From: an uncultured Clostridium sp.
Lineage (GTDB): Bacteria > Bacillota_I > Bacilli_A > RF39 > UBA660
NCBI GenBank assembly: GCA_946541575.1
Contig: CAMNJQ010000054.1
Location: 1 to 57,117 of the forward strand
Direction of reading: 5' to 3'
DNA length: 57,117 bases
Made by a program: the position numbers and the translations under genes. This document shows, in pieces, positions 48,853-57,117 of this stretch; position 1 is the first letter of the stretch, and each line of letters starts with the position of its first letter. The notes under the pieces are model-generated. The model worked only from the letters and a program-made list of their open reading frames with translations, was not told the DNA's origin and made no database searches.

Positions 48853-49599
48853 ATGAATAAGAAAAATTTCTATTGTGAAAAATATGGGGCTTCTTCAAAA
48901 GTATTAATTATTCTTCCTGGATGGGGTGATAATAGAAAAACATTTGATTACTATATTAATGTTTTAGAAAAATACTTTACTATTTATATTTTTGATTATC
49001 CAGGATTTGGTAATAGTTCTTTTCCAAATAAGGACTTAATAATCGATGATTATGCATATTATATTTATAAATTTATTAAGAATAATAAAATTAATAATCC
49101 CTATTTATTGTGTCATTCTTTTGGCTGTAGAATATCTATATTATTAATTGCTAAATATAGAGTACTAGTAGATAGATTAATAATAATTGGTGGAGCTGGT
49201 ATTAGAAGAAAAAGTATAAAAAAGAAATTATGCTCTCTTAAATATAAGCTTTTAAAAAGAGTTGGTAAATTACTTCGTCAATCTAAAAGAAATAAGTATT
49301 ATGAGAAATTATTCAACAAATATGCATCAAATGATTATAAAAACTTAAGCGAAAATATGAAAAAGACTTTTAAAAATATAGTTAATAAAGATTTAAGGAA
49401 ATACTTGAAATATATATATTGCCCTACTTTACTTATATGGGGTGAAAATGATAGATCTACTCCATTAAAAGATGGAATTCTTATGAATAAAAGAATTAAT
49501 AATTCAGGTATTGTTATTATTAAAGGAGGAACACACTTCGTTTATTTAGAGTATCCTTATTATGTTTTAAGTATAATATTAGAATTTTTTAAAAAATAA
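48853..49599 (+). CDS. Alpha/beta hydrolase
   Basis: The 248-residue protein has the alpha/beta hydrolase fold: LIILPGWGDNRKTFDYY (oxyanion region), DYPGFGNSS, nucleophile elbow CHSFGC with Ser about residue 90, acid Asp in WGENDRSTPL and catalytic His in GGTHFVYLEYP. No signal peptide is present. The substrate cannot be named; the family includes esterases and lipases. The ribosome site is AGGTGAATT. It is a lone plus-strand gene that faces tRNA-Lys with a shared terminator. Confidence 0.85.
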   Translation: MNKKNFYCEKYGASSKVLIILPGWGDNRKTFDYYINVLEKYFTIYIFDYPGFGNSSFPNKDLIIDDYAYYIYKFIKNNKINNPYLLCHSFGCRISILLIAKYRVLVDRLIIIGGAGIRRKSIKKKLCSLKYKLLKRVGKLLRQSKRNKYYEKLFNKYASNDYKNLSENMKKTFKNIVNKDLRKYLKYIYCPTLLIWGENDRSTPLKDGILMNKRINNSGIVIIKGGTHFVYLEYPYYVLSIILEFFKK

Positions 49600-49624
49600 A
49601 AAGAACTATTTCTAGTTCTATTTT
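49592..49624. terminator. Bidirectional terminator between the hydrolase gene and tRNA-Lys
   Basis: AGAACTA and TAGTTCT form a 7-bp stem with loop TTTC. T-rich sequence follows on both strands. Confidence 0.75.
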
Positions 49625-49630
49625 ACATAA

Positions 49631-49706
49631 TGGTGGGGCGTTAGGGATTCGAACCCTAGACCCACTGATTAAGAGTCAGTTGCTCTACCAACTGAGCTAA
49701 CGCCCC
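49631..49706 (-). tRNA. tRNA-Lys (CUU)
   Basis: The 76-nt molecule on the minus strand has the acceptor arm GGGGCGT with ACGCCCC, discriminator A and encoded CCA. The D arm is GCTCAGTTGGTAGAGC. The anticodon stem-loop CTGACTCTTAATCAG gives anticodon CTT, and the T arm is CTAGGGTTCGAATCCCTA. All arms pair. Confidence 0.97.
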
Positions 49707-49760
49707 ATGCAAATAAATGTTTGCTATTTAGTTATAACATATTTTTTAAGAAAAGAAAAG

Positions 49761-49782
49761 AAAAAAGTATAAAATTATACTT
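49761..49782 (-). terminator. Terminator of uppP
   Basis: AAGTATA and TATACTT form a stem; on the minus strand TTTTTTC follows. It lies 6 bp after the stop of uppP. Confidence 0.65.
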
Positions 49783-49787
49783 ATTTT

Positions 49788-50594
49788 TTATTTTATTAGC
49801 AAATAAACTAGTATTATTATTCCTAAAACTACTCTATAATACATAAAAATTTTAAAATCATTTCTTTTTAAGTATGATATTAATAGTTTAATACATAACA
49901 ATCCTACTATGAAAGATATTAATATTCCAGTTAATAATATTTGTATGTTTTTAATTAAGACATTATAGTCTACTTTCAATAATTGTACTAAAACTGCTCC
50001 TAGTATTATTGGTAATGATAAAAAAAACGAGAATTTTGCAGAACTTTCTCTATCTATATTTTGCCTTCTTGCCGCTGTGATTGTTGTACCACTTCTAGAA
50101 AATCCAGGAATTAGAGCAAATATTTGGCTTATTCCTATTTTTAAAGCATCTATCTTAGTTATTTCATATATATCTTTTTTTTCATCACTATTTTTATCTA
50201 CATAATTTATTATTAATCCCATTATAATAAGTGCAAGTGCTATAATATAGTATTTATTTCTTATATAATTATCAATATAATCTTCAAGCAAAAAGCCTAT
50301 TATAGCAGCTGGTAATGTCGCAATAATAATATTCAGAAATAAGTTTTTATCTTTACTTTTTTCTTTTTTTAAACTACTTTTAAAAATATTTATAAAGTCT
50401 TTATAATATATTGTAATTATTGCTAATAATGTACCAAAATGAAGAGAAATGTCAAAAGTCAACGAAATGTCTTTACTAATAACATTGTTCCCTATTCCAA
50501 AAATATCTCTAAATATAATTAAATGAGCAGATGATGATATAGGCAAGAATTCTGCAATTCCTTGAATTATTGCTAATATAATAATGTAAAACAA
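49788..50594 (-). CDS. uppP: Undecaprenyl-diphosphatase UppP (BacA)
   Basis: UppP dephosphorylates undecaprenyl diphosphate to recycle the lipid carrier. The 268-residue membrane protein has the family motifs QGIAEFLPISSSAHL at about 11-25 and the catalytic PGFSRSGTTITAA with Ser/Arg near 160. The likely start is a TTG at 50594 spaced 5 bp from AGGTGA; the longest frame begins with a GTG inside that ribosome site. The SD lies in the 3' arm of the upstream gene's terminator hairpin (50599-50627). Confidence 0.95.
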   Translation of the reverse strand: MFYIIILAIIQGIAEFLPISSSAHLIIFRDIFGIGNNVISKDISLTFDISLHFGTLLAIITIYYKDFINIFKSSLKKEKSKDKNLFLNIIIATLPAAIIGFLLEDYIDNYIRNKYYIIALALIIMGLIINYVDKNSDEKKDIYEITKIDALKIGISQIFALIPGFSRSGTTITAARRQNIDRESSAKFSFFLSLPIILGAVLVQLLKVDYNVLIKNIQILLTGILISFIVGLLCIKLLISYLKRNDFKIFMYYRVVLGIIILVYLLIK

Positions 50595-50598
50595 AAAA

Positions 50599-50627
50599 AT
50601 CACCTACATTATTTTATACTAGGTGAT
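50599..50627 (-). terminator. Terminator/attenuator hairpin overlapping the uppP ribosome site
   Basis: On the minus strand ATCACCTA and TAGGTGAT pair as 8-bp arms, followed by TTTTTT. The 3' arm contains the uppP AGGTGA. Confidence 0.75.
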
Positions 50628-50636
50628 TAAATATTA

Positions 50637-51470
50637 TTACTTATTTAAAAAACTTTTACTTAGTTTTTTTATTTCTTGTTCTTGTCTTTCTTTTCTTTTA
50701 TAATACAATTTTAAATTTGATTTAGTATTCTTTTCTACTTTTTTGTACTCTTTTAAATCAACTTTTTTGTCAACTAAACCTATATGTTGCATTATATTAC
50801 TTGCATTCATTATTGATTCAGTATCTTGTAAAAAATCTCTATCAACTTTTGATCTATTATTCCTTAACATATAATTAGCAAAGTATAAATATGATACTTC
50901 ATTACATAAATTTAACATAGGATGCTTTTCTATATAGTCTCTCATCAATTTATAAAACTCTTCTTCAGTTTTTGAACTTTTTAAAGCATAATTTGTGTAG
51001 TATGTAAAATCATCTATAGAAGATTCTCCTTTATTCTCATATCTTTTAGCAGCATTGTAAATATCACATACTATATCAGAATATTCTGGAATATGTTTTC
51101 CGTTTAAGCTTCCTATGCTATCTAAGAAAACAACTCTTGATTGATATACGTCTTCTGAATTACCATTTTCACTTATATGAAATCTTTTCTTTGTAATATT
51201 AATTCCATTCATTATAATTTCAGCATTAGATAATATTGTTTCACTTTGAAACTTAGAAGTTCCATCTTTGATTATATCAACAATTTTGTTATATTCATTA
51301 CCTGCTCTAATTTGATATATTTGATGAGTTCCAAAATAATTTGCATACTTATTCATAAAACTTTCAAAGTCAACATATGTAGATGAATATTTCTCTTTTA
51401 ATTCATCTGTTGACAATTTATTAATATCATTTATTATTTCTAATTCTTCTGTTATTTTTTTTATTTCCAT
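50637..51470 (-). CDS. Hypothetical protein coupled to lon, 277 aa
   Basis: I do not recognise a family. The first codons overlap the end of lon by 44 bp in another frame, so the gene is translated from the lon transcript. The protein is helical and charged, with a Lys-rich C-terminus (YYKRKERQEQEIKKLSKSF) and no membrane helix. A terminator-like hairpin lies 10 bp after its stop. Position with Lon suggests a role in proteolysis or its regulation, but nothing in the sequence proves it. Confidence 0.72.
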   Translation of the reverse strand: MEIKKITEELEIINDINKLSTDELKEKYSSTYVDFESFMNKYANYFGTHQIYQIRAGNEYNKIVDIIKDGTSKFQSETILSNAEIIMNGINITKKRFHISENGNSEDVYQSRVVFLDSIGSLNGKHIPEYSDIVCDIYNAAKRYENKGESSIDDFTYYTNYALKSSKTEEEFYKLMRDYIEKHPMLNLCNEVSYLYFANYMLRNNRSKVDRDFLQDTESIMNASNIMQHIGLVDKKVDLKEYKKVEKNTKSNLKLYYKRKERQEQEIKKLSKSFLNK

Positions 51471-53775
51471 CTTTACTCTCTCCTAATCTACTAAAAATAT
51501 CATGATAATTATCTACTAAAATAAATTCTATTTTTTCTAAAACATTTTGTGGTATTTCTTTTAAATCCTTTTCATTTTCTCTTGGAATAAATATTTTATT
51601 CACCATTGCTCGATAAGCTCCAATTACTTTCTCTTTTAGACCACCAATTGGAAGTACTCTTCCTGTTAATGTTATTTCACCAGTCATTCCAATTTTTGAT
51701 GAAACGCTTTTGTTTGTAAATAAGCTTATAAGTGCTGTTGTTAAAGCAACACCTGCCGAAGGTCCTTCTTTTTGAATTGCGCCTTCTGGTATGTGAATAT
51801 GAATTGTTTTGTCTTCTAGTTCTTTTAAATCAATGCCAAATAATTGGCTATTTGATTTGATATAATCAAGAGATATTTTTGCTGATTCTTGCATTACTTC
51901 ACCTAATGAGCCAGTAAGAATTAAATCTTCTTTTCCTTTAAACATTGTAGCTTCTATTGGAAGAATATCTCCACCATATATTGTATATGCAAGACCATTT
52001 ACTATTCCAACTCTATCTTCCTCTTGATTATCATTATATAAATACTTTTTAATTCCTAAATATTCCTCTAAATCATCTGGTGATAATTCATATTTTTTCT
52101 TTTCTTTGTCTACAATAATCTTTTTTACTATTTTTCTTAATATTGTAGCTATTAATCTATCTAGTTCTCTTACACCAGATTCTTTAGTGTAGTTCCTAAT
52201 AAGTGTTAATATTGTTTCATCTTTAAATGTAACTTCATTATTTTTCAGTCCATGTTCTTGTAGTTGATCCTTTATTAAGTGTCTCTTTGCAATATCTAAT
52301 TTTTCAAATTCTGTATACGACGACAATTCAATTATTTCAAGTCTATCTTTTAATTCTTCTGGAATTTGTGAAAGGTAATTTGCTGTTGCAATAAACATTA
52401 CGCTTGATAAATCAAATTCTTCTTCAATATAATGATCTGTAAAATATTTATTTTGTTCTTTATCAAGTACTTCTAAAAGACTAGATGCTGGATCTCCTTT
52501 TATATCTTTTGTCATTTTATCTATTTCATCAATTATGAATACAGGATTCTTAGTTCCAGCTTTTTTCATTCCTTGAATTATTAATCCAGGTGCTGCACCA
52601 ATATATGCTCTTCTATGTCCAATAATTTCAGCTTCATCATTAATTCCACCAACAGATATTTTTGTTACTTTTCTATTTAAGCTTTTTGCAATATTCTTTG
52701 CAAATGTTGTTTTACCAACTCCTGGTGGTCCCACCAAACAAATAATTGGACTTCTAGAATTATTTGTATTTTGTTTTACTGCTAGATACTCAATAACTCT
52801 ATCTTTTACATTATCTAATCCATAATGTGTTCCATCAAGTATTTCACGTACCTTTTTTAGATCTTTTCGATCTTCAGTAGTTTTTGTCCATGGTAGTGCT
52901 AAAAGCCAATCTATATAGTTTCTAATCATACCTGTTTCTGGTGAAATTGAATTAGACATTTCATATTTATTTAATTCAAGTAAAAGTTTATCTTTTACTT
53001 TTTTAGGACATTCCAAAGAATTAATTTTCTCTCTAAGCATTTCCCCTTCGCTTTGACTTTCTTCACCTAATTCTTTTTTAATCACTTTAATTTTTTCTCT
53101 TAAAACAAACTCTTTTTGGCTTTCTTCAAGACTAGAGGCTACTTTTGCTTCTATATCCTGTTCTAATCGTAATATTTCTATATCACTATTAATATCATCA
53201 AGAATCATTTTTACTCTTAATGTTGAATTATTTTCTTTTAAATATTCTTGTTTTCTTTCATAATTAATTGGAAGGTATAACACGACAACATCTGTAAGTT
53301 TATCGATATCATTTATTCCTTCAACTTGCGATAAAATTGTGTTAGACATATATGGTACATCTTTTACATATACATCAATATGTTTATTTAAAGCTCTTAC
53401 ATATGCCATTTCTTCTTTAGGGGATAATTCTTCTTTTGGTAATATACTAAATAAAGCTTCATATATTCCTTCATCTTTTGAGTAAGCATATATTTTTACA
53501 CGTGATTCTCCTAAAATTATAATTCTTGTTTTACCATTAGGCATATCAAGTTTCATTTTTATTTTTCCAACAATACCATAATTAGGTAATTCGTCTATTT
53601 CTGGACTTGTTTCTAAACTATCTTTTGGATTTACTAAAAGTATTCTGTTATCATAACTATTTTCTGCAAGAGCAATAATTTTTTTGTCTTCAACAGAATC
53701 AAATTCTATTCTTATTTCGTTATAAGGAAATAGCACCATATTCTTAAGTAGCAGTACTGGAAGATTACTTTTCAT
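51427..53775 (-). CDS. lon: ATP-dependent protease Lon
   Basis: Lon unfolds and degrades misfolded and regulatory proteins. The 782 residues begin with the LonN substrate domain (NLPVLLLKNMVLFPYNEI). They continue with AAA+ Walker A GPPGVGKTTFAKN near 348, Walker B NPVFIIDEIDKM, and sensor loops. The protease domain has catalytic Ser in GPSAGVAL and Lys in GGLKEKVIGA. Ribosome site GGAGGCGCCAAT. A promoter with TTGCAT-17-TATAAT precedes it. It is followed by an overlapping 277-aa gene. Confidence 0.98.
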   Translation of the reverse strand: MKSNLPVLLLKNMVLFPYNEIRIEFDSVEDKKIIALAENSYDNRILLVNPKDSLETSPEIDELPNYGIVGKIKMKLDMPNGKTRIIILGESRVKIYAYSKDEGIYEALFSILPKEELSPKEEMAYVRALNKHIDVYVKDVPYMSNTILSQVEGINDIDKLTDVVVLYLPINYERKQEYLKENNSTLRVKMILDDINSDIEILRLEQDIEAKVASSLEESQKEFVLREKIKVIKKELGEESQSEGEMLREKINSLECPKKVKDKLLLELNKYEMSNSISPETGMIRNYIDWLLALPWTKTTEDRKDLKKVREILDGTHYGLDNVKDRVIEYLAVKQNTNNSRSPIICLVGPPGVGKTTFAKNIAKSLNRKVTKISVGGINDEAEIIGHRRAYIGAAPGLIIQGMKKAGTKNPVFIIDEIDKMTKDIKGDPASSLLEVLDKEQNKYFTDHYIEEEFDLSSVMFIATANYLSQIPEELKDRLEIIELSSYTEFEKLDIAKRHLIKDQLQEHGLKNNEVTFKDETILTLIRNYTKESGVRELDRLIATILRKIVKKIIVDKEKKKYELSPDDLEEYLGIKKYLYNDNQEEDRVGIVNGLAYTIYGGDILPIEATMFKGKEDLILTGSLGEVMQESAKISLDYIKSNSQLFGIDLKELEDKTIHIHIPEGAIQKEGPSAGVALTTALISLFTNKSVSSKIGMTGEITLTGRVLPIGGLKEKVIGAYRAMVNKIFIPRENEKDLKEIPQNVLEKIEFILVDNYHDIFSRLGESKDGNKKNNRRIRNNK

Positions 53776-53805
53776 ATTGGCGCCTCCTTTAAAAATATGA
53801 ATTTT

Positions 53806-53834
53806 ATTATAATCATCGTATTTTAAAAATGCAA
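53806..53834 (-). promoter_or_regulatory. Promoter of lon
   Basis: On the minus strand TTGCAT, 17 bp, TATAAT, 30 bp before the ATG. No CIRCE or CtsR-type site is visible. Confidence 0.65.
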
Positions 53835-53866
53835 TAAAAAAGACACCTTTTTACAGGTACTTTTTT
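53834..53866 (-). terminator. Hairpin terminator between the HTH gene and lon
   Basis: ACCT and AGGT pair around TTTTAC, extended by weak pairs and long A/T runs on both sides. It ends the transcript of the HTH gene, about 127 bp after its stop. Confidence 0.5.
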
Positions 53867-53992
53867 TTGTCATTTCTTTATGCCCTTTATAATCAAGTTT
53901 TTGTATTTTTTAAATTATTTTTTTTATTAGTTTTGTTTACATTTTTTGACTAACATCAAATACTCACAATACTATTTTTTATAAAGAAATTA

Positions 53993-54814
53993 TTAGTCTT
54001 CAATCATAATTATCTTACTATTAATTCCATTAAGTTCAATTATGTTTTGGGCATCCTCTTTATCATTTGCATCTATGAATTTATTTTTAATTCCTTTAAC
54101 CATCGTTTTATATTCAGTATCTTTTGGTAACTTTACTCTTGCAGTAGAATTTATAGTGTTTATTTCTAATCTACCATCAAATTTATCATAATTTGCTTCT
54201 ATATCACATTTTGAAGCATTTAGAATTATATTACCTTTAGAATTATTAACATTTAAATATTTAATACTTCCATCAAATTCTAGCTTTACTATGTCAATAC
54301 TATTAATATTTAATGATCTAATCTTAGACTTTAATTCAATTTCATCTATATATTTTTCTGGAATATATATTTTTATTTTTGATTTTTTTAACTTATTATT
54401 TATTTTAATATCTAATCTATTATAATGATTATCAATTTTTATTTTAATTAGTTCATTTATTCTTTCTTCTATAGACAATGCTTCTATTTTAACTTTTTCA
54501 TCAGTATTTGAGATTAATTCAATTTCTTCAGTACTATTTATTTCAATGTCAAAATGCTTTGTATGATCAATTTCAAATTCTTCTACAAAAGAATTTTCAT
54601 TATCTATTTGAATTTCTTTTTCTTCTTTAATTAATTCATCAATAGTTATATTAAACATAATACTTATTTGTTTTAAATTATTAATATCTGGTATTCCTTC
54701 TCCACTTTCCCATTTTGTAATTGCTTGTCTTGATACATTTAGTTTCTCTGCAAGTTCTTCTTGTGTTAATTCTTTTTCTTTCCTTAACATTTTCAATTTT
54801 TCATTTAATAACAT
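53993..54814 (-). CDS. XRE-family HTH regulator with C-terminal DUF4097-like domain
   Basis: The N-terminal ~65 residues form a Cro/CI-type helix-turn-helix (LRKEKELTQEELAEKLNVSRQAITKWESG). The remaining ~200 residues are rich in regular beta strands (IEINSTEEIEL, LDIKINNKLKKSK, SIDIVKLEFDG, GNIILNASKCDIEAN) like the DUF4097 beta-helix family. This pairing is known in Firmicutes regulators of unknown signal. Ribosome site AAGGAGTGAGAAA. It is between lon and pyk, on its own transcript. No target can be named. Confidence 0.8.
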   Translation of the reverse strand: MLLNEKLKMLRKEKELTQEELAEKLNVSRQAITKWESGEGIPDINNLKQISIMFNITIDELIKEEKEIQIDNENSFVEEFEIDHTKHFDIEINSTEEIELISNTDEKVKIEALSIEERINELIKIKIDNHYNRLDIKINNKLKKSKIKIYIPEKYIDEIELKSKIRSLNINSIDIVKLEFDGSIKYLNVNNSKGNIILNASKCDIEANYDKFDGRLEINTINSTARVKLPKDTEYKTMVKGIKNKFIDANDKEDAQNIIELNGINSKIIMIED

Positions 54815-54892
54815 TTTCTCACTCCTTGCAAATCATTTTACTTATTTTTCATTAACAAACAAGCAATATTATTTTACAATTTGATTTTTTTG

Positions 54893-54910
54893 TGCTACTT
54901 TTCGTAGCAT
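54893..54910 (-). other. Hairpin after pyk without a T-run
   Basis: TGCTAC and GTAGCA form a 6-bp stem with a 5-nt loop next to the pyk stop. On the minus strand the following bases are mainly A, so it is not a normal intrinsic terminator. Confidence 0.4.
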
Positions 54911-56325
54911 TATATTTCTTCTATCTTCATAAAATTAGTTTGTTTAATTGCTTTATTATGATGTATTCCACCAGTAATTATTATTATATCTTTTTCTTGT
55001 AATCCAAATACTTTACTTGCAACTTCTCTTGCATTATTAACTGTATCATCCATGTCATCATCTTTTACTTTACTTGTTACAATTGGAAAAACGCCATAAC
55101 TTAGAAGTAGTTTTCTTGCGATTTTTTCATTTGGGCATAATGCTAATATAGGTGATTTTGGTCTTAAATTACTAATAACCATTGCACTATGGCCACCATT
55201 TGTTGGAACTACAATTGTTTTAACTTTTAAGCTATCAGCTGAAGATAAAACAGAGCTTGCTAAAGTTTCAGTTATATCTTTATTAGTAAAATGATTAAAA
55301 TGAGTTGAATATACTTCATTCTTCTCAGCTTCTTCGCATATTTTAGCCATATATTTAACTGCTTCTATTGGATGTTTTCCAACAGTAGACTCACCACTTA
55401 ACATAACTGCATCAGCACCATCTAAAACAGCATTAGAAATATCTGTTACCTCAGCACGTGTTGGTCTACTTGATTCATACATAGATGCTAACATCTCTGT
55501 TGCAACTATTACGTATCTTTCTTTATTTCTACATCTTACAATCATATCTTTTTGAATTATAGGAAGCTTTTCTAGTGGTACTTCTACTCCTAAATCACCT
55601 CTTGCTACCATAATTCCATCACTTTCGTCAATTATTTCATCTAAATTTTGAACTCCTGTTGCGCTTTCAACTTTAGATATAATTTGCATATCTTCTCTAT
55701 TATATTTTTTTAATAATTCTTTTACTTCTATGATATTTTCTCTTGATTCAACAAAAGAAAGTGCAAGAAAATCTCCTTCATTAAGACAAGCATATTCAAT
55801 ATCTTTTCTATCTTCTTCACTCATAAATGGAATATCGAGTTTTACACCAGGAACTGCAATTCCTTTTTTTGATTTTAGTATTCCACCTTCTTTTACTATG
55901 CAAGTTACTCCATCTTCTTCTTTTGATACAACTTCTAATCTCATCAATGCATCTTCTAATAAAATAGTGTTTCCAACATTAATTCTATCAATTACTTCTG
56001 GATGATTAACAGAGAAATAATTATTTTGTCCAATTACTCTATTTTTAATTATTCTTACTGGATTTCCTTTAATAAGATTTATTCCTTCAGGAACTATGTC
56101 ACCACATCTAAAGTCAGGGCCCTTTGTATCATATAAAATACCAATATGCATTCCAGTTCTTAATCTTGTTTCTTTAACTGCATTAAGAATATCAGTATAT
56201 TCTTCATAATTACCATGTGAAAAATTAATTCTTGCAACATTCATTCCATTTTTGACCATCTCGCTCATTACTTCTACAGATTGACTAGCTGGTCCAATAC
56301 TACATATTATTTTTGTTTTCTTCAT
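54910..56325 (-). CDS. pyk: Pyruvate kinase
   Basis: Pyruvate kinase makes ATP and pyruvate from PEP. The start at 56325 (MKKTKIICSIGPASQSVEVM) follows GGTGGTAAAG; 471 residues remain. Signatures are NVARINFSHGNYEEY, DTKGPDFRCG, the active-site motif IISKVESATGV with GIMVARGDLGVEVP, and ATEMLASMYESSRPTRAEV. The C-terminal domain ends in ITGGIHHNKAIKQTNFMKI. No PEP-utilising C-terminal extension of the Bacillus type is present. A good promoter precedes it. Confidence 0.98.
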   Translation of the reverse strand: MKKTKIICSIGPASQSVEVMSEMVKNGMNVARINFSHGNYEEYTDILNAVKETRLRTGMHIGILYDTKGPDFRCGDIVPEGINLIKGNPVRIIKNRVIGQNNYFSVNHPEVIDRINVGNTILLEDALMRLEVVSKEEDGVTCIVKEGGILKSKKGIAVPGVKLDIPFMSEEDRKDIEYACLNEGDFLALSFVESRENIIEVKELLKKYNREDMQIISKVESATGVQNLDEIIDESDGIMVARGDLGVEVPLEKLPIIQKDMIVRCRNKERYVIVATEMLASMYESSRPTRAEVTDISNAVLDGADAVMLSGESTVGKHPIEAVKYMAKICEEAEKNEVYSTHFNHFTNKDITETLASSVLSSADSLKVKTIVVPTNGGHSAMVISNLRPKSPILALCPNEKIARKLLLSYGVFPIVTSKVKDDDMDDTVNNAREVASKVFGLQEKDIIIITGGIHHNKAIKQTNFMKIEEI

Positions 56326-56343
56326 CTTTACCACCTATTTTAA

Positions 56344-56372
56344 ATTATAGTATAACAAGTTACTTTTTACAA
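56344..56372 (-). promoter_or_regulatory. Promoter of pyk
   Basis: On the minus strand TTGTAA, 17 bp, TATAAT, 18 bp before the ATG. Confidence 0.6.
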
Positions 56373-56406
56373 TTATTTAAAAATAAATTATTGTCTTATA
56401 TGTACA

Positions 56407-56433
56407 ATAAAAGAGATACTTACTGTATCTCTT
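56407..56433 (-). terminator. Terminator of the gene at the right edge
   Basis: AAGAGATAC and GTATCTCTT form a 9-bp stem with a 5-nt loop, followed on the minus strand by TTATTGT. It starts 2 bp after the stop at 56436. Confidence 0.82.
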
Positions 56434-56435
56434 AG

Positions 56436-57117
56436 CTATCCAAAAACATATGGGTTTGATGCTGAACCATCGCCATCTTTTATTGTCACTGTAGATTTTA
56501 AATATGCAGATGGATATATCCATAATGACGAAGCATTACCAGAACCCCCACTAACATACCCACTAGGAGAAATATTTAAAGGTATACCCCTAGAACCATC
56601 AGTTTCATAGAAGTGTGGAGTTAGTGTCCATGCATCATGAGATAGTGGTGTCATCCAGTCAAATTCTTTTTTACCACATGAATAATAATTATTCCCATTT
56701 GAAGTGTAACAGTTTGAATCATTTGCAGCATACAAAAATTCATAAGTTGCCATAAGTCCAATAGTTCCAGTCCATTTTGTTTGTTTTGCATTTTGATAAG
56801 CATTTATTGCATTTAAATTATATTTAGCTTCTCCAACATTCCATACACCATTTTCATCAATTAATTGTTTATCCTCTGGTTTTAAGGAATTATAATAGTC
56901 ACCATTCAAAAACGTTTTTAATTCACTTGTTGGATATTTGATTGCATTTGCACCATATCCATAATCAAATTGATGTCTTCCAATTGAATTAGCATGTATG
57001 ATTTTTACTTGATCATTATAAATACCAACAATTCTCCACATTTCATTATTAAACCTAACAAAATTAGAAGGATTACCACCTTTAAATATGTAATTATTAT
57101 CTCCAATTGAAGTTAAT
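56436..57117 (-). CDS. Secreted surface/pilin-like protein, C-terminal part (start beyond the window)
   Basis: The frame is open to the right edge, reading LTSIGDNNYIFKGGNP into the ATG at 57041, so the true start lies outside. The visible ~226 residues hold NEMWRIVGIYNDQVKIIHANSIG, TKWTGTIGLMATYEFLYA, SGGSGNASSLWIYPSAYLK and a final GDGSASNPYVFG. This pattern (WRIVGI near the start, ASNPYVFG at the end) recurs in surface proteins, often with a pilin-type N-terminus, of gut Firmicutes. Two cysteines (SNCYTS, YSCGK) may pair. The function is unknown. Confidence 0.72.
   Translation of the reverse strand, partial: LTSIGDNNYIFKGGNPSNFVRFNNEMWRIVGIYNDQVKIIHANSIGRHQFDYGYGANAIKYPTSELKTFLNGDYYNSLKPEDKQLIDENGVWNVGEAKYNLNAINAYQNAKQTKWTGTIGLMATYEFLYAANDSNCYTSNGNNYYSCGKKEFDWMTPLSHDAWTLTPHFYETDGSRGIPLNISPSGYVSGGSGNASSLWIYPSAYLKSTVTIKDGDGSASNPYVFG

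Noticed and set aside
49709-49724. Short inverted repeat upstream of tRNA-Lys
   Set aside because: GCAAA/TTTGC with a 6-nt loop is short and within random expectation for this base composition.
54893-54910. Intrinsic terminator after pyk
   Set aside because: The hairpin is followed by A rather than T on the transcribed strand; recorded as a plain hairpin.
1-57117. CRISPR arrays, insertion sequences or prophage
   Set aside because: No regular direct repeats with spacers, no transposase or integrase other than the Xer-type protein, and no phage structural genes were seen.

Overview
The window is a very AT-rich stretch of a low-GC Gram-positive chromosome, most likely from class Bacilli. The style suggests a reduced-genome gut lineage such as RF39, Erysipelotrichales or a relative; this placement is inference, since no rRNA is present. 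TGA is used as a stop (for example the xerC-like gene at 34847 and the gene ending at 42502), so this is not the mycoplasma code. Several blocks keep Bacillus gene order: uppS-cdsA-rseP, rpsP-khpA, rimP-nusA-rnpM-infB, ruvA and ruvB nearby, 6S RNA-tcdA, and miaB-ricA-cotE. Nearly all genes lie on the minus strand. Promoters are of the sigma-A type and terminators are short hairpins with T-runs, and many hairpins overlap the stop codon.

Layout. 1-8.4 kb: the AddAB recombination nuclease (addA truncated by the window edge), a pilin-like protein with a long Lys-rich leader, a family-10-like glycosyl hydrolase, queA and ruvB. 8.4-15.4 kb: an accessory block with two membrane-anchored M13 metallopeptidases flanking ruvA, a three-gene WXG100 (type VII secretion-like) operon and a repeat-rich coiled-coil protein. 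15.5-30.6 kb: core genes, namely smc, rseP, cdsA, uppS, khpA, rpsP, tcdA, 6S RNA, rbfA, infB, a dCMP deaminase, rnpM, nusA, a short rimP, a metallo-beta-lactamase-fold hydrolase, a lipoprotein and queH. 30.6-41.7 kb: a large degenerate SecA-like protein, tdk, a Xer recombinase, lexA, cotE-ricA-miaB, an ankyrin-like protein and a membrane protein. 41.8-46.3 kb: tRNA-Ser and a SipW/TasA-like surface-fibre operon. 46.4-57.1 kb: unknown genes including a second zincin-like protein, an alpha/beta hydrolase, tRNA-Lys, uppP, lon, an HTH regulator, pyruvate kinase and the end of another surface or pilin-like protein.

The core genes cover recombination repair (AddAB, RuvAB, LexA), undecaprenyl carrier supply (UppS, UppP), phospholipid synthesis (CdsA), translation and transcription (IF-2, NusA, RbfA, S16) and tRNA modification (QueA, QueH, MiaB, TcdA). 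The undecaprenyl genes imply that the cell makes envelope polymers.

The most striking object is the 1185-residue protein at 30655-34212. It aligns along its length with the SecA motor, but every nucleotide-handling motif is degraded. It looks like a SecA-derived pseudo-ATPase; I do not know a described family of this kind. Other points worth a second look are the WXG100 operon without a visible secretion ATPase, the five-component SipW-linked surface operon, cotE in this setting, a hairpin in the rimP-nusA leader, and the uppP ribosome-binding site buried in a terminator.
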